NCBI RefSeq assembly: GCF_030463535.1
Contig: NC_132899.1
Coordinates: 15,905,490-15,969,489 of the forward strand
Source: Salminus brasiliensis
Lineage: Eukaryota; Chordata; Actinopteri; Characiformes; Bryconidae
Length of the DNA stretch: 64,000 bases
Direction of reading: 5' to 3'
Shown here: positions 1 through 10,700 of the stretch, one piece after another
Position numbering within the stretch: the stretch's first letter is position 1
Layout: every line of letters starts with the position of its first letter
Translations under genes and position numbers: made by a program
Notes under the pieces: generated by a model
What the model was told of the DNA's origin: nothing
The model's input: the letters and a program-made list of their open reading frames with translations, nothing else
Database searches by the model: none

Positions 1-180
1 TACAAGGTGACTCGTATTACAGAGGTGGGCCAATGTAGTTTTAGGAGTCTTGCCCAATGACTCTTATTGGTGTAGCGCAGCACAGTCACCCAGACCAGGG
101 ATCGAACCCCAGTCTCCCACGTGGTGTGGTAGCTCACTGGCAGGTAGTGGTGTTATCTGTTGCGCCACACCAACCTGTTC
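1..180 (-). repeat. tRNA-derived SINE
   Basis: Read on the minus strand this begins with a tRNA-like head. The A-box-like motif TGGCGCAACAG lies at 157-167 and the B-box GGTTCGATCCC at 98-108, which is RNA polymerase III internal-promoter spacing. A non-tRNA body follows, and the element may continue past the left window edge. A tRNA gene is unlikely because no acceptor-stem pairing is apparent and a piece of the body recurs at 13392-13440. The family name is not known to me. Confidence 0.75.
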
Positions 181-2014
181 AATGTACATTCATGTAATAA
201 ACCTGCTTTGAGACCACAGTGGTAGGATTTAGCTGGGTTGCCTGTGATGTGTTTCTCTACTGGTCTCTTTCAGGTTGCATCTCCCTGGTTGTTTCTGCTA
301 AATGATTTTAAATGAATAAGAAGTGAGCAGTCATTCAGAGTGGTTCTAGAGAAACTTACAGTAGCAGGGATGTTCACAGTGGCGGTGAATGGAATTAAGA
401 TGCCTGAAAAGTCCCTAAATGTCCCTAGAAGTTATCACAGAAAGTTATGAATTACTCCAAATGGTTGTGAATACACAACCTGGTGCCAGAAACATGTTTG
501 AGAAAACCTACAAGCTTTTGCATTAAGTACAATGTGTTTTAATCATTAAAATGATTTATTAAAGAGTGGAGGGAAACAAGCAGGGCATAGTGCGGCAAAA
601 ATACTCTCCTAAGAAAACGAATTTGTTCAGATTTTCAGAGTTTTACCATCATCAACACAACATATTAAACTCAGAAGACACGTGTCACAGGTTCACAGGT
701 GGGTTTAGACAGTGAGTTTGTGCTGCAGTCATGGCGCTCCCTGGGTCCTTTCACCACCACTCTAAAGAAACCCATTTAAATGTGTTTCTCAAACACTGGA
801 TTTCCACTTTAATGAACAGAAGGGCACAGCAGACCTCTGACACAGTCAGCACTAGCCCATTTTCTCTGAAAGCTCTGGCTATGATAGCTTGCTAACGGTC
901 GTAGTGATTAGTTAGTAGTGAGGTTAGCGCCAAGTCATTTAGCTCTTACAAACCGGCCCCTTTTCACCATAACTGGGTTTGTTTTTCACTTCATACAATT
1001 TCTGACACTTTTTGGTCATATACTGTGCATGTCCACAACAACAGTTCCAGTGCGAAACGCTATATCGATGTTAGCGTTACCTTTTCATGCTAGTCAGAAA
1101 CGTTGTTGCTGGTGTTACAATAATGAGTGTCCCATCAACAACAAATGGGAACACTGACGGATCCTAAGACGGTACAAAGTCATCGAAAATATTAAACTAT
1201 TTTATTTGCCTGCGTATCAGACGATAAGCCCGAAACGGTGCCAAATTCACTAACCCCCACATGCTATAGTCCAAATCACTACATAGAGCACTGTTATAAA
1301 TACATACATACATACACTGTGGGGACACAGCCGTAGGCTAGTAGGCCTACGTTGTAAGACCGCGGCAGTGTGTATGTGTTTAATGAGTTAACTGTCTCTA
1401 AAAGAAAGCCACTAAGTTAATAAACATTACTGCACAAACATTTACTCATTTACCAAAACTAAATATATATAATTAATTTAGCCTATATGGCCAAAGAAGC
1501 TCCTTTCAGTTCACTTGAGTGTCTCACAAATAAAATAATTTAAAAAGCATTTTTACTTTTACCACATTTTACGTGCATGCCAATGTAAATACGCATACAT
1601 TATATATATATATATATATATAAATATAAAAGGTCAGATGAAGTGAAACGGATTTGTGGTTATTTACATTTCCGTTCAGGTATTTCAGGCTGTGGACAAT
1701 GCGCTGTTTGACCCATGGTTTGACCAACGGTTGATGTAGATGCAGGTACCAACACTCAGGATAAAAGGCGAACGTGTTCTAGCTGTATAAATCCTACTAT
1801 TGTAAAACATTAAAAAAATAAAAGTTAAAAAACTTTCCCTAGGTCATCTTGGTGAGTCAGGTTATAGGCGATTTTGACTTGGTTACTGGTTTAAGCCTCA
1901 GTTCGGATGCTTTTCTGTAACCTGATTTGTGTTTAATGACGTCTGTGTCCTCTCCTGCTCTCTCGCTCTTTGATCAATGAGTGCATTGGGGGGAGGGGGG
2001 GGGTCTCATCTTAC
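181..2014. other. Non-coding stretch, putative intron of the left-hand gene
   Basis: No convincing coding sequence. If the candidate exon at 2015-2164 is real, this is part of its first intron on the minus strand. It holds a (TA)n run at about 1601-1622 and a G-run at 1988-2003, which reads as a C-run just inside the putative intron. The short open frame at 918-1157 has no recognisable domain and is not supported. Confidence 0.4.
1601..1622. repeat. (TA)n microsatellite
   Basis: Uninterrupted TA dinucleotides of about 11 units, inside intron-like sequence. Confidence 0.95.
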
Positions 2015-2164
2015 CAGTGGTTTAGTGTAGTCTACGTTCAGGAAGATGGCGATGGCCTTACGGACGTGTCTGATGATGACTGTAGCAACTTGTCCGAATA
2101 ATCCAAATTCGGAAAGGGAATTGTCGCTCGAATGAGCTCGTGCGCGCTGAGACAGCGGCAACAT
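2015..2164 (-). CDS. Candidate first coding exon, unidentified protein
   Basis: On the minus strand an ATG with A at -3 opens at 2164 and reads 50 codons with no stop to a consensus donor, CTG|GTAAGA, at 2015/2014. The exon is 150 nt and ends in phase 0. Read through the donor, the frame stops two codons later, as expected where an intron begins. The peptide starts MLPLSQRARAHSS and ends AIFLNVDYTKPL. The last 30 residues are hydrophobic and basic with few low-complexity signs. I do not recognise the family. Support comes from the CpG-rich setting and a promoter-like ETS/E-box pair 70-90 nt upstream. Against it, GC-rich DNA opens frames by chance, and a 29-codon frame exists on the other strand (from 2046). 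The remaining exons would lie left of the window. Confidence 0.5.
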
Positions 2165-2345
2165 TCTAAAGTGTGGCAATGAGCTGCGACGACAAGGTGA
2201 ACAGCGCGTGCCATTCGGAGGCGGATTGCGTTCTTCCGGAAGCGATCACGTGACAGGAGCGTTTCTACCCGTTCACGTTAAAACGTAAACACTGCGTTTT
2301 CAAGCCAGAGAGGCCGACAGCGTTTCCACGTGTCTCCGTTTCAGA
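2165..2345 (-). promoter_or_regulatory. CpG-rich promoter with ETS and E-box sites
   Basis: This block is locally rich in CpG in an otherwise CpG-poor region. It holds a perfect ETS palindrome CTTCCGGAAG at 2233-2242 and, four bases later, an E-box TCACGTGA at 2246-2253 that resembles USF/TFEB (CLEAR-type) sites. Such pairs are typical near transcription starts of TATA-less housekeeping genes. The position, 70-90 nt upstream of the candidate ATG at 2164, suggests minus-strand transcription. A bidirectional promoter cannot be excluded. Confidence 0.55.
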
Positions 2346-2444
2346 GGAGTAGTATGGTGGCAGCCGTAAATTTAAAAACTGAAACCTAGTAATGTGCCCG
2401 GCCGTGTATTCGTGTATTTTTTTTATTTTTTTTTTTAATCCCAA

Positions 2445-2500
2445 TTACCTTACTTGACTCAAGTAAGGTAACTTATACTTATTACTTAAGTTACCTTACT
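2445..2500. repeat. Overlapping perfect inverted repeats
   Basis: TTACCTTACTTGA at 2445-2457 and its exact reverse complement at 2459-2471 form a 13-bp stem around a single base. The right arm is then reused: AGTAAGGTAAC at 2462-2472 pairs exactly with GTTACCTTACT at 2490-2500. Two mutually exclusive hairpins are therefore possible. The unit is preceded by a T-rich tract. It may be the remnant of a MITE terminus. Confidence 0.8.
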
Positions 2501-3228
2501 TATCTAGCTAAGTAGAAATTTTGGTTATCTGGAGTAATGGAGTAATTATGGAATGATTTTTTAGACGACTTTTTACTTCTACTCTTTTTAGAGCACATGG
2601 GCCACTACCAAAGGCAAATTCAACACTTGGAAACAACTCCAGACCTTTTGTCTCTTTTATTTGTCATTCGAATAATGAAGGAACAGAGCACCCCTGGCCC
2701 TGAAACTACTTGTCAGTCAATTCCCCAATTATGTTTGAGCTTGAAAAACAATAATGTCTGAAATTCCTAAACCGCTAATGCAATATTAACCTTTTGATTT
2801 AAAACCGGAAGTGTACATCTTAAGCACATCTTGGTTGTGCATCACCAAATTCTAGTCACACCACACCTTTATAATAGTGGCCTTCTTTAGCTCTGTACAA
2901 GGAGTTCATACTGAGTGCTATTCTCACACTCTTAGTCTTTTTCCTAGACACACACTTTTTCCACCCTCTAACCAGTCAGAACACAGCACACAGTCTGCAG
3001 TGGCTCCCAGAGGATCAGAGCGGTCTTATTTAAAGGCTGCGTTTGCTGCTGGAGGACGAGTTGTTTCTGCATGGTGATTAATCATACTCTTTCTTCTCCT
3101 CCACTCTTCCTCCTATCTGATACCGCAGGCTGCAGGAACAGAGATAACACCCTCTGTCCCCTCTCACTCTTACTCCAAACATGAGTTTAAAAAAGGAAAC
3201 TTGAGATGTCCATTTGCCATTTTGTGCC

Positions 3229-3234
3229 TTTATT
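3229..3234 (-). other. Candidate polyadenylation signal of ndst2
   Basis: The first canonical AATAAA I find on the minus strand downstream of the ndst2 stop, about 1.18 kb past it. No cleavage site can be proven from sequence. A variant signal nearer the stop is possible. Confidence 0.3.
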
Positions 3235-3917
3235 TGCAGATGTGTTTTTTCCCCCTCAACATGATTTGGGGCCAAACAAGACGACAGATCATACTACTCT
3301 GAGTTGATACACAGTTGAGCCACTGCAACTAACTTCCACTTATACGCACATACACTACCACACACACACACACCCACACACGCACACAGACTCCCTCAAT
3401 GGCAAAAAAAAGTGTCTAAAGCACAATGTTTGTCTCATTTTTGGCAGATTTCCATTAGTTTGGCACATGTTGAACATTTCAGCCTGGAAATACTGCTGAC
3501 CTATTTACCTGCACTTATACACTCCAGCCAGGTAAGAACTGGCCACCAGCATGGCTTTCACACTCTTCCGTGTAGGCACTTCCACTGTCTGTCTGAGTAG
3601 GTCATGCATTTGCTTGAGATGTGCCGGTCTGGTATCCATGCTAGCCACTTGGTGGCATTTAACAAAATTCCAGTATGATTTCTACAAGCCAAAACCTTCT
3701 GTTTCTTTCTTGTAAGGAAGCTGATTTTACTTCTGGAAAGGTGGGATGTCTATGTATTCAGGCTCTGGAATGTTTTAGTATTTAGGTTGTATGAAGTTGT
3801 GAAAGGGCCCAAACTGACACCTGACATTTATCATTTATATAGTCAAATTTCAACAATCTGCAAATGTTGGGAAACCCTAAGCAACACATTTTCAAATACC
3901 TCTCTCTGCTTGGCAGA

Positions 3918-3919
<2 letters not shown>

Positions 3920-3951
<32 letters not shown>
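3920..3951. repeat. (AAT)n microsatellite
   Basis: About ten AAT units, uninterrupted. Lies within the presumed ndst2 3' UTR or its flank. Confidence 0.95.
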
Positions 3952-4414
3952 GCTCATTTACACCAGCCTATGAATTTCCTACCAGGCCAGCGAATTCCTT
4001 CACATCCATTCGGCTAAGTGTTTCAACCCTCTTGTGCATTATTAGCCTTGTTTACCTAAGGCTTTGTAGTTGAGATGGCACCTGTCCACAATCATTCATT
4101 CATAACACATTGTGAAACACCATTTCCCACAATGCAAAAAATGAGCTCCCACAGCATCATCTTGGTAATTAAATAAAGGTGTATAGTCCTCAAAAACCCG
4201 CTGATGAGGTCCACTCTTCCTCTTATTCAAACCCTTAACAACCCAGGTTCTTACAGGCGCCCTGGGCGCCACTCCTCTTGGTTGGTTGTCCATAGAGTGT
4301 AGAGGCTGAGTAGGGGGGAGCTGTCCTTTCTCCTCCAGTCACACGGGGCGCTGTGTTCTCCTCTTCAGAGCAGGTTTCTTGTTGTGGTCCAATTTGTGAT
4401 CCAGTTACTAGGTG

Positions 4415-4540
4415 TCAGCTCCAGCTGGAGTTGTGTAGTTCGTCTCTGAGCCAGGAAGGCAATGGCTGACCCAACCGCTTCAACAGCCTCAACAGCTCCA
4501 CGTTCTGCTCCCGGTAATGCTCTGATAGGAAGGACCGTGA
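4415..4540 (-). CDS. ndst2: ndst2 terminal coding exon 13 (residues 848-888, stop)
   Basis: 126 nt including TGA at 4417-4415. Encodes [20 protein letters not shown] then [20 protein letters not shown] and S. The [13 protein letters not shown] segment is the conserved NDST C-terminus. Acceptor gttgtctag. The upstream (TA)n/(CA)n tract at 4585-4631 lies close to where the branch point should be. Confidence 0.92.
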   Translation of the reverse strand, partial: SRSFLSEHYREQNVELLRLLKRLGQPLPSWLRDELHNSSWS

Positions 4541-4585
4541 CTAGACAACACACAAACAATAAATGTGCAAGATTGCAAACCCAAT

Positions 4586-4617
<32 letters not shown>

Positions 4618-7600
4618 CACACACACACAGGGGATAAAGCATATGAGATTTAATAGGTAAGACTCGGGTTTAATTTATTATCACACTGTCTTGCAGTGAA
4701 ATATGGGAATCCAGGCCTGGAACTCTAATAAGTAAGCCGAAGGCGACAGAGGCAAGGAAAAACTTTCAACAAAGCGAAGAGGGCAAGATAGTCCAAAGGT
4801 ACTGAAAAGGTCTGCATTGGCACATCAGAGTTGGAAGCCAGGCAGAACTAATCCACAGAGAAACAGCCAGCTGAAGTTTAGGACAGCTTGCATGGAGGAC
4901 AGGCAGAGGCAGGCAACATGGCGAACAGGCACTCACGTCCCATGGCTGTCCTATAGCCACTGCAAAACTTTGCAGAAGACACAGGGACTTTAGTTGGTAT
5001 TTATAGGATATACGATTAAGGAGGAGGGTCTTTAGGCATGTTCCTCCTGCCAAATTGGCAACGTTTTATTTGGAGAGTACATTAATATTAATACTCCTCT
5101 ACTAATATTATTACAAGCCAATCTCAGGTTGTATCGTGAATTTTGGGAGACTGGTGCTGTATTAATGGTAACAAAGCTCCTGTCCTAATTTCTGACCATA
5201 ACTGGCTGCTGCTCTATTTCTGCCTGCCAAGTTCAATTCAGAAATGTTACAATGGGTAGCACTGCTGAATAACTACAAGGCACATATCAACGCTAAGTGT
5301 TTTTAGCAGAGTCATTAATCCTCTTGATAATGTAATTATAATGCTAATAAAGAGAATGGATCCATTTACTCATGGCATGACTCTAATGCATATCTGCTTT
5401 CGAAACTTCACACGGAGTCAATAAATGTGAAAAGTGGAGGTTAATAAAACAGTCATGTTTCAAATGGAAGTGTTCTTACAGACCTTAGTCTTAAATAGTC
5501 TTAAATGAGATATTAAGCATTAATGCAGAAGAAAAAGAAATTACCTCAGGGCTCATATCTGGGTATTTTCTGCCTTTGCTCTTGCCCAGGCAGCGTGTGC
5601 GTCCAGCATCCAGCCTCTGACACCAGAAACCTTTACTCTCATCAAACCTACACACATACAGACCCACAAAACAAATTCACAGCATAAAGTTTTTTTTTAA
5701 AACCCTAAATGTTCTCACCGTTAAACAAAATAACTACATATCACAGCATGTTAAACAAGGTGCTAAACTGTTTAATTATTCCTTAATCCAGTTTGAGCTT
5801 CAGTAATGAGCATTCTTACGTTAATGCCTGAGTGTAGTTGAAGGGTGTGACTCCCAGAAATTTCTGCACACTGTCCATCACCTGGGCTGGGTTAGACCGC
5901 AACTGGAGTCCATCCACTATCAGAAGCTAGAAGTGTGCACACACAAGCAAAATCCAAAAGTACACAAACTGCTGTTACCTTTGAGCGGATTAGAGTTGAG
6001 CATGACTTTAAAGGCAATCAGTCTTTAATATGAGACTTTTCCTGCTCTTTGTGAGTCATGGTGTGTGTGTGTCAGTTCTGAATGTTTTATTATGTGGCTA
6101 AGTTGGTGATGGTAGAGTGAACAGCGGTTCCTTAGGGTGGCTGGGCATGTAGTACCAGAGCCTGTGTGTGTTCCTAGTTAGGCAAATAATACAGACTAGA
6201 GCCTATGTATGTGTGTACCTGATTGGGCTGGTAGTACTGGAGCCAGTGCTCTAGGTGGCTGCTGTAGTATCCGGGCTGCAGGCAGCGGCGGTGCAGAGTG
6301 AGCAGAGCTGCAGGAGATGAGGGGCCTGCAGAGATGACCTGCTGAAATGTGTAGTTCAGTGCAACAGAGTCCTGATGGGCCCTCTGATGCTGGAGAGAGA
6401 CAGAGACAGAGAGAGAATAAGAGAAAGAGAAGGTTTGGAGGGGTCCTGATGGCTTGGAGAAGTGATGTCATCACAATATGGATTTCCACAGTTACACTAT
6501 ATGTCCAAATGTAGACACCCCTTCTAATGAATGCATTCTGCTACTTTAAGTTGCACTCATTGCTGACGTAGAAGTGAAAATGTGCACTCACACAGCATGT
6601 CTTCAAGTACTGCCAATAGAATAGGACTGAGCAGATGAACCTATTGGCACTGGTCTAATGCCAGGCTTGGGCTAAAGGGGCATAAACCATTATAGCATAA
6701 AGCATTACGCTGTGGAGCAGTGGAACTGCGTTGGTTGAAATGATGGGGCTTTATTCAAAACTTTTGGCATGAACTGGGGTGTTTAGGAGTTTGGCCCTTT
6801 TTCAGTACTATACAGAACCTTTTTGCAGAAGTGCAGAATTTTAGAAGTGTTTGCAGTTATACGTTTCAAAATGATAGGTGATACAGTTAAGATAAAACCA
6901 CATGAGCTGAAGTGGCGTTAGATACATGTTTATGGTGCAATCTATTAAAATAGATTATTTTAATACTTGATTGTTGTATTTTTGGATTTCGCTGAGGTCT
7001 CTATCTGCTTCATTGGTTAGTTACTACACATGTACTACACTAAAAAGACAAACAAAACAAAACTGGTGACACTAATAGGAGTGGTCATTTTAGATGTAAT
7101 AAGCACTCATCAGACTCTTAGTAACATAACATATCAGTAATGCTGCAGCATTTGAACATTCAGTAGATTATCAAGAGACATTTACTGACAATGTGCTGAC
7201 ACCAGTCTGGAGCTGGATATTAACTGGGTTTGGCTGAGATTAAGTTTTAGGTTAGGACTACGAACAGCATAACTGTTAGGGTTAGGTTTTGGGTTAACGT
7301 AAGGATTAGGAACAGGGTTAGGATTCGGTTGTGGGTAAGGGTGGGTTAAGTTTTGCTTAACATGTTAAGTCTACCTGATGCAACAGATCAATAGTAAATC
7401 TACTTAATGTCAGTAATGCATCAAGAGAACATCTTTAAGATATTTTCCTCATTGTATTCAGATGCTTCACTGCTGCTACTGCACTGATCTGTTGATGTTT
7501 TACTGATACTCACTGATACTTTATTTATACAAATAAACAAAGGAAAATAATGTGTTCCTAAAATACTACGATAATAAGAGTGCTGAAGCAACTGCTCACT

Positions 7601-7726
7601 GGTTTTTGTCATAGGGGTGTTTGTACATACTACTATTTAAGGTCATCTTACCTAGCTCTATGCTGTAGTATTGCTTTAAAAGAAAGAAACCCCTGTGCAT
7701 ACTTGTGTGCATATACATGCACACGC

Positions 7727-7793
<67 letters not shown>

Positions 7794-10700
7794 GGTACCA
7801 AGAGTATGCTCTGTCTGCTGGGTTGATGAGAATGGTGATGATTTTGGCTCTGGGCAGCAGTGCAGAAGCTCTCTTTGGGACGGCCTCAGTGTCAAAGTAA
7901 TTAGCACTCTTCTCAAATAGGAAGTCTGTGCTCACGTTGGAGGGCACTGGGAAAAAGTCCATGTACCTGATGGAGGAAGGAAAAAGCCAGAAGCCAGTTA
8001 GAATAAATGATTCCACTATTCAGGTGACCTTTTAAAGGACAAAATATTAATGGCAGTGCATTCGGCAGAAGTACAAATTCTACAAAAGCAATGAAATCAT
8101 GCAGTACGTTAGTGAAAGGCCTGTATGTACCAGTCAATTCCACGCAGGTAGTTTGGCCCACTGAAAAACTGCACCTCCTCGAATGTGACAGGGCTTGAGA
8201 AGCTGGCAGTGATGGCAGGGTGGAGTGACAGGAATGCATGCAGAGCAGTCGTTCCTGCAGAAGAAGGCAGAGTTTATAGTGCAAAAGAGCCACTGCACTC
8301 TCAGCCAAAATGTTGTCATGCATGCAAACATGTTTGATATGCAAAATGTTGATATGCATGCATTACCTGTCTTCTGAGGTCCAATAACCAGAAACTTGGG
8401 CAGCCTATCACAGGTCTTCTCCTTAGACCAGATGTCTTTATGTCTTTTATCATGACACGGATTCTGTTTGGCAGAAATGACACTAGCTTATGCTCTTAGG
8501 TCACTGATGACTAATACTCATCATTGCTCTCACACCCTGCGTTGCTAAAACAGCACTTTTATATAGTACAAAACCAACTGGCAAATTCAAAGGAGAATGT
8601 TTTTGTGGATTTTAAGAAGTTAGGGAGCACTGTTAAGGAGCCTGGTTATCAGTAAAGTCCTGGCTTGGGAGTGTAATAGCACAAACCTGCCACAGGGGGT
8701 CTCTCTCATCAGGAAAGATGCGAAAGTATTTTTCAGCCAGATGGACTGGAGGCAGAGTCTGTAAGCGCAGGTGAGTCCAGCACTGCACAAATTTCACCAG
8801 TGACTCAAAGGTGTACAGACCCAGTCGGTCGTTTCCATAGTTAGAGAGATGGGTCATGAAAATACTGACCTGAGAGGGAGAGAGGGAGAAGGAGTACAGT
8901 GTAAAACAAGACTATTTGTCACACAGAAGTGTGTTTAGGAGAGCTTTGATCGATATGACTGACCGGATTAAGCAGCACAGTAAGGAACAGCTCTCCTCCA
9001 CGGATGCTCTTGTCCAGTTCCTGAGGGCCTCCTGGGTAATCCTTATAGAAGATGGTGTGTGTAAATAGCCCACAAGTCTGCCGTGGGAGTACCTGACGAA
9101 AGAGAAATAGCCATTTCAGGTATATTTATAAAATAAATATCCTATGTTAATGAAGAAATGAGAATTGTTAACTTGGGGATACTAACATCCGTCTCACTTT
9201 ACTTGGATTGTCCACTATAGATGTCTGGTATAAGCTGACCTGGCATTCAACTGAATATGTACTAAAGGCAACTGATCTCCTTGAATGTAAATGGGTGGTT
9301 GTCTTGTGAATGTAAGTCTATACCTAACCTTAACCTTAGCCTCAAATGTAACCCTAAAACCTAACTGTAACCCTAACCTTAACCTAAATCTTAAATCTAA
9401 AGGTTAGGTGTAGGCTTAGATTCAACCGACAATCATTTACATTCAATTTAGAGTTAAGCTGCATTTAAGAGATATTTCGCTAAATCTTAAATTTTAGGTT
9501 ATTTTAAGTCTACCTTGTATTCTATTATTAACTTAAATTCTATCCTGTCGTTTTAACTTTGAACTTGAACTTAATTGTTTAATATAGCTTCTGTCTTAAT
9601 GGGAAAAAGCATGCCATGTGAAATCTAGGGGCATCCTTATCCAGTTGTGTCCCCCAGTTTTGTTTTATCGGGTTTGTGCATCTTAAATGTTGAGTATCTA
9701 AAAATACTGATCCAATTTGATATTTGAATGTTCATACACAATACAATAACGCATTATAGGCAAAATACATTGGTCTAATCATTTCTGTAAATTACATAAA
9801 TGTATTTTAGTAAGTGGTTTGTTAATAAATGACATACTTTTTAAAAGTATGATCCTGTTTGACAACAGCTCTTGTTTGTTTTATGGAATACTTATGCAAA
9901 GTAACCACTTTTTTAGTGTTATTTAGGCAGTTTGCTATTTATACTACTCTGCATTTAGTGCACATAAAGTGCATTAAATAAGAAATTGTAAGTCTTCCCA
10001 CCCATATCATAATTTAAATAGCTTTTTGTTAAACATGTGATGCCCTATTTTGATGTTTCTTTCTCTTTTTTGAACATGCAGTTAAACACAACATGTCCAT
10101 GGTAAAACTGAGCATTTCTGTGGTAAAACAGAACATTTCCAAGGTTATTTAGTCATGAATCAAGTCCAAATCAGCGCTGGATGGAATTTTCTACATAGTT
10201 TGGCGGCATGTGATTTGCAGTAAGTTTAGTAGCCTCTCACTCATATTTTAAAAGCTCATGTGCTAGTTCAAACACAGTGAAAAACACTGGCACTGTAGAT
10301 TGCTTTATAGCTGTTGTAATTTTTCATTTTCCATTGTGTAAATCTATTCCACCTCACTGTTGCAGAACATACTCGTTAAGGGTGCCTCTACTAAAACGCC
10401 ATAAATGGACAGCATAAAGGAAATGTAAGGAAGTGGGTTGGGCTTTAAAAAAGCATCCAAAATAGGCGTGAATCTGATCGAAACAGGCCTAATGAAAACT
10501 TAAACTTGGTAGTTTCTGCAGGTACTCACTGATTTATTGTAGGTGTGTGAGGTTACCAGTGTGTGTATGTGCAGACAAACCTGTATGCCACTGTGGATAA
10601 AACCCCTTCGGAAGCGAGCAGGTCTGAGGTGGGGGTACTCCTCTGTGCTGGTCACTGTAATGCCCCAGACACTCTTCCAGGCCTGGTACAACTGACTGTG

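Larger units (their letters stand above)
2501..4414. other. ndst2 3' flank and intergenic spacer
   Basis: Separates the ndst2 stop codon from the left-hand promoter. The 3' UTR of ndst2 must lie in its right-hand part. It contains a (CA)-rich tract near 3358-3390 and an (AAT)n run at 3920-3951. Open frames here (for example 2877-3077 on the plus strand) show no domain or homology I recognise. Confidence 0.5.
6390..7791 (-). other. ndst2: ndst2 intron 9
   Basis: 1402 nt. In plus-strand order it contains a Tc1-like MITE copy (6488-6790), a telomere-like degenerate repeat (7247-7345) and a long (CA)n run that touches the exon 9 donor (7729-7791). Confidence 0.85.

Noticed and set aside
1..180. 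A functional tRNA gene
   Set aside because: A and B boxes are present, but there is no cloverleaf or acceptor stem, and fragments of its body recur elsewhere. It is a SINE.
4365..4628. 87-codon minus-strand frame over the ndst2 terminal exon
   Set aside because: Out of frame with the conserved [13 protein letters not shown] reading and crosses the intron acceptor and the TA repeat.
7247..7345. Interstitial telomere from a chromosome fusion
   Set aside because: The repeats are degenerate and short. The related intron 4 array has inverted ends like a small transposon.
7580..7920. Open frames of 71-122 codons around the (CA)n tract
   Set aside because: Plus-strand ones are shadows. The minus-strand one includes the real ndst2 exon 9 but runs through the donor into the repeat.
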